From: an uncultured Psychrobacillus sp.
Lineage (GTDB): Bacteria; Bacillota; Bacilli; Bacillales_A; Planococcaceae
Direction of reading: 5' to 3'
DNA: 10,148 bases
Assembly: GCA_934234185.1 (NCBI GenBank)
Contig: CAKQHO010000120.1
Coordinates: 1 to 10,148, forward strand
Below the pieces are notes generated by a model. That model did no database searches. It was not told the DNA's origin and saw only the letters and a list, made by a program, of their open reading frames with translations. The position numbers and the translations under genes were made by a program. Shown piece by piece: positions 1-6,947 of this stretch. Each line of letters begins with the position of its first letter. The first letter of the stretch is position 1.

Positions 1-555
1 TTCTTCTTGCGATCGATAGACCCCGATTTCCGCTCGATTGAACCCATTTATCGATTGATAGATGAGGGTTTCCGATTGATTCGTCCTCATTATCGCTCGA
101 TACAAGATAAAACTTCTTCTTGCGATTGATAGACCCCGATTTCCGCTCGATTGAAGCCATTTATCGATTGATAGACCGGTATTTCCGATTGATTCGTCCT
201 CGTTACCGCTCGATACTAGCTAGAAAGTTCCTCTTGCGATTGATAGACCCCGATTTCCGCTCGATTGAAGCCATTTATCGATTGATAGACCGGAGTTTCC
301 GATTGATTCCTCCTCATTATCGCTCGATACTATCTTGAAATTCCTCTTGCGATTGATAGACCCCGATTTCCGCTCGATATCAGCCATTTATCGATTGATA
401 GACTGGGGTTTTCGATTGATTCCTCCTCGTTATCGCTCGATACTAGCTAGAAAGTTCCTCTTGCGATTGATAGACCCCGATTTCCGCGCGATAACACCCA
501 TTTACCGATTGATAGACCGGGGTTTCCGATTGATTCCTCCTCATTACCGCTCGAC
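1..555. repeat. Nested tandem repeat array, about five 113-114 bp units, running off the left edge
   Basis: Units lie at 11-123, 124-237, 238-350, 351-464 and 465 to about 555 (last one incomplete). Bases 1-10 are the tail of an earlier unit, so the array continues leftward. The best-kept part is the first 22 bases of each unit, beginning GATTGATAGACCCCG; it is identical in units 2-5 and has one change in unit 1. Each unit is two related 42-bp halves, both starting GATTGATAGA, plus a 29-30 bp spacer ending CTCTTGC or TTCTTGC. Finer still, a CGATTGAT or CTCGAT motif recurs about every 21 bp. Units 1 and 3 are 113 bp and units 2 and 4 are 114 bp; the length change sits in the spacer, which in units 2 and 4 carries the palindrome CTAGCTAG (216-223, 443-450). 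I see no terminal inverted repeats, transposase or unique spacers. The function is unknown. It is most likely an intergenic repeat family with no protein product. Confidence 0.95.
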
Positions 556-625
556 CCCACACTTGCAATCCATAAATCCCACATTCCCGAGCATACCAAC
601 CGCTTGCAGACATTCACTTTCGCAC
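556..625. other. Short intergenic stretch between repeat array and terminator
   Basis: This is non-repetitive sequence between the degenerate end of the last repeat unit and the U-tract of the yisL terminator. I see no gene, promoter or hairpin in it. It contains one CCGCT (600-604), which is AGCGG on the minus strand. Confidence 0.6.
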
Positions 626-669
626 AAAAAAAGAGAGTACAGATTCGTCTACCACGAATCTATACTCTC
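626..669 (-). terminator. Intrinsic terminator of the yisL end of the operon
   Basis: Read on the minus strand, a long hairpin begins about 10 nt after the yisL stop codon. The outer arm GAGAGTA (669-663) pairs with TACTCTC (639-633). The inner arm AGATTCGT (661-654) pairs with ACGAATCT (648-641). One C/A mismatch separates the arms (640/662), and the loop is five bases (649-653). The 15-pair stem is followed directly by seven T residues (632-626 on the minus strand). There is no T-tract on the other side, so it should work in one direction only. It separates the operon from the repeat array. Confidence 0.93.
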
Positions 670-679
670 CATATAGTTA

Positions 680-1042
680 TTAAGCTAGGAAATTGAAGCC
701 CATAGGCAATTTGAAGCCTAAGAATGCTGCGATAAAGAAGAAAACAAATACTAATACAAGGAAAGTTGTATATGGTTTGCCTTTTCCTTTTTTCACTAAT
801 GTCATTTCCATCATACCAATGACAAGTAATCCAGCTAAGAATTTAAAGCCGTAAAGCATTCCTTCATTGAAATCCATACCCTTAATGAATAGCGCTACAC
901 CTGTAGCAATAATTAATAAATAATCCACTCGTAAAATCATTTGTACAACCTTTGGATTCTTGATAGCTAATGCTATAAAGAAAAGGATTAATCCTACCGC
1001 CCAAGTTGTAATGTGTAAATGTGTGTCTGCTAAAAAATCCAA
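680..1042 (-). CDS. yisL: YisL family small membrane protein (UPF0344/DUF1516)
   Basis: This is a 120-residue integral membrane protein of unknown function, close in length to B. subtilis YisL (about 118). Shared features include an N-terminal THLHITTW segment, a central MILR stretch and a C-terminal LGxxLPxGF ending. Hydrophobic stretches suggest four membrane helices, at about residues 11-28, 34-54, 62-83 and 92-110, with a basic KKGKGK loop between the third and fourth. I place the start at TTG 1042. The sequence GAGGTGA (1054-1048) is a near-perfect ribosome binding site six to seven bases upstream. The longer reading from GTG 1051 would put the start codon inside that site. The gene follows yisK by 52 nt and is the last gene before a strong terminator; the two are also near neighbours in B. 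subtilis. The family assignment is firm; the biochemical role is not known. Confidence 0.94.
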   Translation of the reverse strand: MDFLADTHLHITTWAVGLILFFIALAIKNPKVVQMILRVDYLLIIATGVALFIKGMDFNEGMLYGFKFLAGLLVIGMMEMTLVKKGKGKPYTTFLVLVFVFFFIAAFLGFKLPMGFNFLA

Positions 1043-1047
1043 TTGGC

Positions 1048-1054
1048 TCACCTC
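1048..1054 (-). promoter_or_regulatory. Ribosome binding site that fixes the yisL start at TTG
   Basis: The minus strand reads GAGGTGA here, matching seven bases of the anti-Shine-Dalgarno complement. The in-frame TTG at 1042-1040 sits at ideal distance. The GTG at 1051-1049 is part of the site itself and is unlikely to be the start. Confidence 0.75.
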
Positions 1055-1073
1055 AATATATTAATATACACCT

Positions 1074-1082
1074 ATTGTAGCA
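1074..1082 (-). promoter_or_regulatory. Possible extended -10 promoter for yisL
   Basis: The minus strand reads TGCTACAAT, an extended -10 (TG, one base, then TACAAT). This would start transcription about 25 nt before the yisL TTG. The -35 region is weak: the best 17-18 bp spacing gives only TTCGAG or TCGAGT, and it falls at the junction with the 3' end of yisK. It could let yisL be transcribed apart from the upstream genes. No experimental support is visible. Confidence 0.35.
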
Positions 1083-1094
1083 TAACTAGAACAT

Positions 1095-1991
1095 TTACTC
1101 GAATTTGTTCACTAAAGTCCCAATTCCTTCAATCGAAACTTTTACAATATCGCCAGATTTCAAGAATTTAGGTGGGTTAAATCCTTTTCCGACTCCAGCT
1201 GGAGTACCAGTAAGAATAATATCTCCTGGCTCTAACGTAACCACCTTCGAAATCTCACATACAATGTCCTCTACAGAATAAATCATGTCGGATGTTTTTC
1301 CATTTTGTCGGATTTCATCATTTACCTTCGTTACGACAGTTAGAGCTTGTGGGTTAGGAATCTCATCCTTTGTCACCACGTAAGGCCCCATTGGACAAGA
1401 GCATTCTAAGCTTTTTCCTAAGAAAAATTGTTGATGCTTCTGCTGTAAATCTCTTGCTGTTAAATCATTTGCAATCGTGTAACCAAATATATAATCATAA
1501 GCCATCTTTGAAGGTATATTCTTCCCTTCCTTGCCGATGACAATGGCAAGTTCTCCTTCATAATCATAGGAATCTGTTATATCTGAATGTACTGGTAGAG
1601 TTTGCTCATCCGCAGCAATACTTGTCGGAGCCTTTGTAAAAACAACAAAATCCTCTGCAACGCCACCCATTTCCTTCGCATGATCCGCATAATTTTTGCC
1701 GACTGCCATAATATTTTTAGGCGTTCTAGGAATTGGCGCTAGCCATTCAATTTCTGTAAATGGACGCTTGAAAATACTTGGATCTTCTTCTTGTAAAGCT
1801 GTTTCTACTAAAACACGAATCTGTTCAACAAAATCGATACCGAAGCTTACTCCTTGGACGATAGTGGCAGGAAAACTAGGAAGTACTTGGAGCTTCTCCT
1901 GGATGGTCAAGACATCCCAAACAGCCTCTTCTTTTTTTACCTTAGGTCCAAAATAAATTTTGTCGTTTACTCGGTATGACAACAGTTTCAT
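1095..1991 (-). CDS. yisK: YisK-like fumarylacetoacetate hydrolase family enzyme
   Basis: This 298-residue cytosolic enzyme has a short divergent N-terminal domain (about 1-80) and a fumarylacetoacetate hydrolase fold (about 85-298). Visible family marks are GKNYADHAKEMG near 98, the metal-binding DYEGE at 143-147 (Glu145 and Glu147), NDLTARD at 175-181, GKSLECSCPMGP at 192-203, and TGTPAGVGKG near 261. From known B. subtilis work, YisK has oxaloacetate decarboxylase activity and associates with the MreB-like protein Mbl, affecting cell width. The same activity here is inferred from the preserved metal site and matching length. The ATG at 1991 is preferred because it aligns with the family's MK start and lies 10 nt after GGAGGA. 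TTG 1994 (7 nt spacing) is possible; GTG 2000 abuts the binding site and is unlikely. It lies between the DUF418 gene and yisL in the same direction. Confidence 0.95.
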   Translation of the reverse strand: MKLLSYRVNDKIYFGPKVKKEEAVWDVLTIQEKLQVLPSFPATIVQGVSFGIDFVEQIRVLVETALQEEDPSIFKRPFTEIEWLAPIPRTPKNIMAVGKNYADHAKEMGGVAEDFVVFTKAPTSIAADEQTLPVHSDITDSYDYEGELAIVIGKEGKNIPSKMAYDYIFGYTIANDLTARDLQQKHQQFFLGKSLECSCPMGPYVVTKDEIPNPQALTVVTKVNDEIRQNGKTSDMIYSVEDIVCEISKVVTLEPGDIILTGTPAGVGKGFNPPKFLKSGDIVKVSIEGIGTLVNKFE

Positions 1992-2000
1992 CAATAACAC

Positions 2001-2006
2001 TCCTCC
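2001..2006 (-). promoter_or_regulatory. Ribosome binding site of yisK
   Basis: The minus strand reads GGAGGA, 10 nt (from GGAGG) before the ATG at 1991 and 7 nt before an in-frame TTG at 1994. It excludes GTG 2000, which would touch it. I saw no convincing promoter or terminator in the rest of the 46-nt gap after the DUF418 gene. Confidence 0.7.
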
Positions 2007-2037
2007 AAAGAAATTTACAATCTATTCATCTAGTCTA

Positions 2038-3231
2038 TTACAATTTGACATTGTTTTCATCTTTTTTTATTAAACTATTCGAATAAGTCAGTTTTCTCCA
2101 TAAAAATTCTACTGGACCTTGCTTAAACTTCGTAAACCATATTTCGGCAAAAATAACCTGTAGCACGTAAATACCAATAGCTAGCCATGTTCCCGTTCCT
2201 ACATCTATTCTTCCATACAGCGCAAAACCGTAGGAATATAAGATAGTAGTAGCTATGATGGATTGCATGAGATAGATGGTCATCGACATACGTCCCACTT
2301 TTCCAATAGGAGATAATATCTTCGATACGACTGGCACACTGCAAATAAGAGCTAGGAAACCTCCATAAGCAATTGCTTGAAGGGAACCACCAAACAAATC
2401 TTGAAAAGATGATGTTAATAAGTTTGCTTCCGTTGTAAATGGTAGCCATTTAATATACGTTCCCACAATAAAGGAAACTAAAACCGTGATGATCCAAAAG
2501 ATTTTCAATTCTTTAGCTCTCTCTATAAGCTTCAGCTTGGAGGCAGCTGCTCCGATCATTAAGAATGGAAGTATATTAGTAATAGCTGTGAGAATATTCA
2601 CTCCCCATTGGTTCATGTACCACCAGTCAGCAAAGTTTTGGGCTATTATTTCTCCCCAGCTTCCCTCTGAATAAGCTAATATAGAAGCCTCTACTTCTTG
2701 AATTCCAGCATATACTGTTAATGCGTCGGGATCTATTAGGCCCCCCAAGTATACTAAACCTAGCAAAAGACTATTTGGAAGAAGAAATAATACTGCTCCT
2801 ATTACAAATAGCCAAAGTGGCTTTAAGCTCATTAATAAAACCAGTAAAAGCCCTGCAATAGCATATGTTATGAGGATATCCCCAGACCAGATAAGAAAGG
2901 CATGGATACATCCTATGCCTAGTAGTATGAGAAGTCTTCTAACAGCCAGCTTCGCAAAAGAAGTTCCAGCCTTCTCCGATTTAGTAAACTGCATCGCTAG
3001 CCCATAGCCAAACAGCATTGCAAACAAAGGATAGACACTTCCTTGCACAAAAATATCTATCCATTTAAATGCTTCATAATCTTGAGGATTTTGATACCAA
3101 GTATACGGATTGACATATATATAGGGTCCATGAAAAAATAACATGTTCACTACAAATATTCCCAGTAACGCAAATCCCCTCATAATATCAATCGACACAA
3201 CTCTCTCTTTCTCTTGCGTTGGTAAAATCAA
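2038..3231 (-). CDS. DUF418 (YeiB-like) polytopic membrane protein
   Basis: A 397-residue membrane protein of the DUF418/YeiB family, related to E. coli YeiB and B. subtilis YxaH/YrkO; no reaction is established for these. The family's N-terminal signature RVVSIDIMRG (10-19) leads into a first helix (about 20-33). Next come PLFAMLFGYG (68-77), RRLLILLGIGCIHAFL with GDIL (98-120, His110 and Asp118 being typical conserved positions), and several further hydrophobic segments to about 365. The DUF418 C-terminal region includes GKVGRMSMTIYLMQS (310-324) and the hallmark GPVEFLWRKLTY (372-383). I count roughly nine to ten membrane helices. The start is TTG at 3231, seven bases after AGGGGG (3244-3239), which overlaps the addA stop codon; this suggests translational coupling with addA. 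A role in transport or envelope modification is often guessed for this family, but nothing here decides it. Confidence 0.9.
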   Translation of the reverse strand: MILPTQEKERVVSIDIMRGFALLGIFVVNMLFFHGPYIYVNPYTWYQNPQDYEAFKWIDIFVQGSVYPLFAMLFGYGLAMQFTKSEKAGTSFAKLAVRRLLILLGIGCIHAFLIWSGDILITYAIAGLLLVLLMSLKPLWLFVIGAVLFLLPNSLLLGLVYLGGLIDPDALTVYAGIQEVEASILAYSEGSWGEIIAQNFADWWYMNQWGVNILTAITNILPFLMIGAAASKLKLIERAKELKIFWIITVLVSFIVGTYIKWLPFTTEANLLTSSFQDLFGGSLQAIAYGGFLALICSVPVVSKILSPIGKVGRMSMTIYLMQSIIATTILYSYGFALYGRIDVGTGTWLAIGIYVLQVIFAEIWFTKFKQGPVEFLWRKLTYSNSLIKKDENNVKL

Positions 3232-3238
3232 CTTGCTT

Positions 3239-3244
3239 CCCCCT
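3239..3244 (-). promoter_or_regulatory. Ribosome binding site of the DUF418 gene overlapping the addA stop
   Basis: The minus strand reads TAGGGGG, in which TAG (3245-3243) ends addA and AGGGGG is the binding site for the TTG start at 3231. Ribosomes finishing addA would arrive exactly at this site, so the two genes are probably co-transcribed and coupled in translation. Confidence 0.7.
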
Positions 3245-6200
3245 AAATTGAAACTGTTTTATTGACATCAAATAAATATAAAATTTTCTCTTTTATAGTA
3301 ATGTGTAGAATTTCCTCTAAAGCCTTCGCATATAAGGAGAGTTGAACTTCATATCGGCGTGACATTTCATCCTTTAACAAGTCCTCGTTTGAAGATAGAT
3401 GCATCACACGATCTGTTTTATAATCTAACAGCACCCAATGGCCATCCTCTAGAAAGAGACAGTCTACTACCCCCTGAATGATTTGGCGATCGCCAAGCTC
3501 GTCCTCTAAAGAATACGTAAACGGGAATTCTCTCATTACCTTTTCTGCGTTTTTTAGCCTATTGAATATTGGTGAATGGAAGAATGGCTCAATTTTCCTT
3601 GGAAGAATAGCCTCCTGCTCAGCCTGTGTGATGATTTCTCTTTCCACCAATCTTTCCGCAAAAAGCTTAATCTGCTCAGCCGTTTTTACCTCTTGTAAGT
3701 CAATATGCTGCATAAATGCATGTACTGCAGTACCTGCTTCTGCACCTGTAAGTCTGGAGCCTTCCTGTAAAAAGGATGGTCTTTTAGCGATACGCGCTTG
3801 ATCACTAGCTTCACTTTTTGTTTGAAAATATTCCTCGTCCTCACGCTCAGTTAGCAGCATGATTCGCTTTATTTCACTAACCGTTTGTTTGGAACGTTTA
3901 TAGGTGGATACTTCGAAATGGTAAGGTGTATCGAATCTTCTTTTCACTTCCGGTAAATATCTGCTTTCTTGTCGACTTACAAGATCTTGTAGATTCACTT
4001 GTTGTTCTTGTTCCCCGTTTTGCTGCACCTTTAGATCATCCAGCGGTATTGCTTTAAGCTGCCATTTAGATTCACTATTCACTACATTTGCTGCATGTAT
4101 ATTCGAAAGATGCTGATAATCGGTATGCCTTGCAATTGCAGGTCCAATCCAATCTAAATAGCCCTTAGCCTTTGCTCGTACATAATCAGGAAGCATCTCA
4201 TGGCTTAAAAGGTGCTGAGCATCCTCCCATTTTTCTATCGTTTTCGCTAAATCCTTAATCGATGCAACAAGATATAAATGCTCTTTTGCCCTAGTCATTG
4301 CTACATACAGTACACGCATTTCCTCTGCTTTCAGTTCCATTTGCTTCTTTTCCTTAATAGATAAGAATGGCAAGGAAGTAAAGGAAATTCGTTTTACTGG
4401 ATCAATCGCTTTCACTGCAAGTCCAAAGGTTTGATCAAATAAATATGGCTCGTTAAAGTCCATCTGATTGAAGGAGCGTCCCATTCCCGCCAGAAATACA
4501 ACCGGAAACTCTAATCCTTTGGAGGAATGAATAGTCATTAATCGGACCACGTTTTCTTTTTCACTAATAGCTCGAGCTGCACCTAAGTCGTCTCCGCGTT
4601 TTTGCATTCGATCAATAAAACGTAAAAAGCGGAAAAGCCCTCTAAAGGAGGTTTTTTCATAATCCTTCGCCCGGTCATGCAAAATTCGCAGGTTTGCCTG
4701 ACGCTGCTTCCCATTAGGCATAGAACCGACTATTTCATAATAATGCGTATCTAAATAGATTTGCCAGATTAGATCTGCAAGCGAGCCTCTTCTACTTAGA
4801 TTTCTCCAATCCTCAAACTGCAAAAGGAAGCGCTGGAGCTTTTCGCTAGTATCAGCAGATATACCGGACCCTCCATTTGATACAAAGGATTTAAGAGCTT
4901 CATAGAACGGTTCCTTTGGTGCAGAAAGGCGGATCAGTGATAGCTCTGTTTCCGTCAATCCTACAAATGGCGCTCTCAGCACTGAGGCCAAGGAAATATC
5001 CTGATAGGGGTTATCAATAGTTCGCAATGTGTGCAGCATGATTAATACTTCAATCGCTTCAAAATAGCCCTTGGAAAGCTCAGCGTATAACGGAATCCCT
5101 GCTTCCTTAAATTGATCTGTCACTTCCTGTGACCAGGTCATCGAGCGCATGAGGATGACCACATCACTATATACCATCGGCCTAGATTGTTTTTTCCACG
5201 GGTCGTAAACTGTATGGCCAGCATTCATCAGTTGTTTTATTTTGGAAATGATATATCTAGCTTCAGCCTGTGATTTTTTTAAGTCTTCTTCTGCTTGTAC
5301 ATCGACTGGGTCCTCTTCTACCTCGTTACTTCCATCTTCTACCTCATATAGTAAGGTTAGCTCTACAGCTGCTTCCTTATCATCATACGGTGCTTGCGGC
5401 TTTAAGGATGCCGCGTCGTCATATTCAATTTCCCCAACCTTTTCACCCATAATTTGCTGAAATATATAATTGGTTGCATGCAACACTTCCTGACGGCTTC
5501 GAAAATTCGCATTCAAATCAATTTTAATCCCTGAATCAATCGGTTCCTCTTTGAATGCACGGTATTTGCCTAAAAACAGCATTGGCTCTGCTAAACGAAA
5601 ACGGTAAATTGACTGTTTCACATCGCCTACCATAAACATATTTCCATCTGGCTCCTGCCCACTTTTCACTAACTGCAGAATGGTTTCCTGCAACCGGTTG
5701 GTATCCTGATATTCATCCACTAGCACTTCTTTGAAGCGGGTTTGGTAATCCTTTGCTATAGCAGATGAAACTAGGTTACCTTCTTCATCTCGGTCTGTAA
5801 GAATTTCTAACGCATAATGCTCTAAGTCAGAGAAATCGACCAGTCCTCTTTCATTTTTAGCGGAAAGATAACGCTCCCCAAAGGAGATTGTTAGTTCAAC
5901 CAATGTCCGCAAATGAGGGGCCATTAACCGCATTTCCTCTAATAAGCGCTCAGGAGTTCTTGTGAAATATTTCTCTTTTATGTCATTTACTATCTTTTTC
6001 ACTCTATTTCTTTTATCTGCCGCTTGTTTTTTCAACCTTTCATCACAGGAATCTTTCCGAATGGAGGCAGCTTTTCCCCAGGAAAGTCCTTGAAAGTAAA
6101 AGTAAGCATCCTTCCATGATTCCAGCTTTAATAATTGAATGGCCGCTTGTATTAATTGCTGATCCTTATCAGCTGTATCAGCAAGAGGCGCTGGACCGTT

Positions 6201-6947
6201 TGGGAGTTTGGCTAATCGCTTTATTTCGTCCGATACGGCAACTGCCTCCTCTAATTGATGCACCAAGGACAGCTTTAATGGCTCTATAAAAGGAAGCTCA
6301 TCTATCGTCATTTCAGCAGGAAGGTCATAAGCATTCGGAATTGCACGCAGCCATTTTTCAGGCTCTGGATGAACTCTCGCATAGGTGTAAAGCTTTTCTA
6401 TCATTACTTCAATTGATTGATCATCACGGTCGCTTGTAAAGCTGTCTGATAATAAATACATAGGCTCTGGATTTTCGAGCTGATACGCCTCTTCTAATAT
6501 GTCAGCAAGCACATCGTCTCTCATTAACGCTGCCTCTGTTTCATCAGCAATTCTAAAGCCAGGATCTATCGAGAGCATATAAGAATACTGGCGGACGATA
6601 TTTAAACAAAAGGAATGCAAGGTGGAGATTTGTGCTTTATTTAACAGATTGAGCTGCTTACGAAGATGAGCAGATTCAGGATCTGCTGCTATAGCACGTT
6701 CTAATGCCTCACGCATACGATGACGCATCTCAGCCGCAGAAGCATTGGTAAAGGTGGCTACTAAAAGTTCGTCTACATTTATCGGATTTTCTTTTGAAAT
6801 GACCTTTTGTATTAATCGGTCAATTAGCACAGCTGTCTTACCAGATCCAGCTGCCGCTGCAACTAGTACATCAGAACCTGTAGCCCATATTGCCTTCCAC
6901 TGCGCAGGTGTCCATGTTAATTCCTTTGGCATTTCAGGAATGTTCAT
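3243..6947 (-). CDS. addA: AddA, helicase-nuclease subunit of the AddAB recombination complex
   Basis: AddA pairs with AddB to unwind and resect double-strand DNA ends until Chi is met, giving a 3' single strand for RecA. At 1234 residues it matches B. subtilis AddA (about 1232). Superfamily 1 (UvrD-type) helicase motifs occur in order: Q motif TPAQWKAI (12-19), Walker A AAGSGKT with Lys37, Ia ATFTNASAAEMR (64-75), Walker B VDEYQDT (410-416), III GDVKQSIYRFR (441-451), IV NANFRSR (479-485), V TIHSSKGLEFP (805-815) and VI VLYVAMTRAKEH (879-890). The C-terminal RecB-family nuclease keeps His1076 (AGTAVHAF), Asp1162 (GVVDC), and Asp1175 with Lys1177 (LLDYKTD), so both activities should be intact. 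The ATG lies inside the end of addB (14-nt overlap), with AAAGGGAG (6965-6958) 10 nt upstream. Nothing looks damaged. Confidence 0.99.
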   Translation of the reverse strand: MNIPEMPKELTWTPAQWKAIWATGSDVLVAAAAGSGKTAVLIDRLIQKVISKENPINVDELLVATFTNASAAEMRHRMREALERAIAADPESAHLRKQLNLLNKAQISTLHSFCLNIVRQYSYMLSIDPGFRIADETEAALMRDDVLADILEEAYQLENPEPMYLLSDSFTSDRDDQSIEVMIEKLYTYARVHPEPEKWLRAIPNAYDLPAEMTIDELPFIEPLKLSLVHQLEEAVAVSDEIKRLAKLPNGPAPLADTADKDQQLIQAAIQLLKLESWKDAYFYFQGLSWGKAASIRKDSCDERLKKQAADKRNRVKKIVNDIKEKYFTRTPERLLEEMRLMAPHLRTLVELTISFGERYLSAKNERGLVDFSDLEHYALEILTDRDEEGNLVSSAIAKDYQTRFKEVLVDEYQDTNRLQETILQLVKSGQEPDGNMFMVGDVKQSIYRFRLAEPMLFLGKYRAFKEEPIDSGIKIDLNANFRSRQEVLHATNYIFQQIMGEKVGEIEYDDAASLKPQAPYDDKEAAVELTLLYEVEDGSNEVEEDPVDVQAEEDLKKSQAEARYIISKIKQLMNAGHTVYDPWKKQSRPMVYSDVVILMRSMTWSQEVTDQFKEAGIPLYAELSKGYFEAIEVLIMLHTLRTIDNPYQDISLASVLRAPFVGLTETELSLIRLSAPKEPFYEALKSFVSNGGSGISADTSEKLQRFLLQFEDWRNLSRRGSLADLIWQIYLDTHYYEIVGSMPNGKQRQANLRILHDRAKDYEKTSFRGLFRFLRFIDRMQKRGDDLGAARAISEKENVVRLMTIHSSKGLEFPVVFLAGMGRSFNQMDFNEPYLFDQTFGLAVKAIDPVKRISFTSLPFLSIKEKKQMELKAEEMRVLYVAMTRAKEHLYLVASIKDLAKTIEKWEDAQHLLSHEMLPDYVRAKAKGYLDWIGPAIARHTDYQHLSNIHAANVVNSESKWQLKAIPLDDLKVQQNGEQEQQVNLQDLVSRQESRYLPEVKRRFDTPYHFEVSTYKRSKQTVSEIKRIMLLTEREDEEYFQTKSEASDQARIAKRPSFLQEGSRLTGAEAGTAVHAFMQHIDLQEVKTAEQIKLFAERLVEREIITQAEQEAILPRKIEPFFHSPIFNRLKNAEKVMREFPFTYSLEDELGDRQIIQGVVDCLFLEDGHWVLLDYKTDRVMHLSSNEDLLKDEMSRRYEVQLSLYAKALEEILHITIKEKILYLFDVNKTVSI

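Noticed and set aside
1..555. CRISPR array
   Set aside because: The whole 113-114 bp unit is conserved, with no alternation of short identical repeats and unique spacers, and no cas genes are near.
1..555. Insertion sequence or miniature inverted-repeat element
   Set aside because: There are no terminal inverted repeats, target duplications or transposase remnants; the copies are direct and head to tail.
335..676. A 113-residue plus-strand protein gene
   Set aside because: It starts at a TTG without a ribosome binding site inside a repeat, reads repeat translation and then runs through the minus-strand terminator hairpin.
1049..1051. GTG start for yisL
   Set aside because: The codon is part of the ribosome binding site GAGGTGA; the TTG at 1042-1040 is correctly spaced.
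1998..2000. GTG start for yisK
   Set aside because: It directly abuts GGAGGA, leaving no spacing; the ATG at 1991 matches the family N-terminus.
1992..2060. Sigma-H type promoter before yisK
   Set aside because: A GATGAATAG resembling a sigma-H -10 is present, but there is no matching AGGA-type -35 at the required distance.
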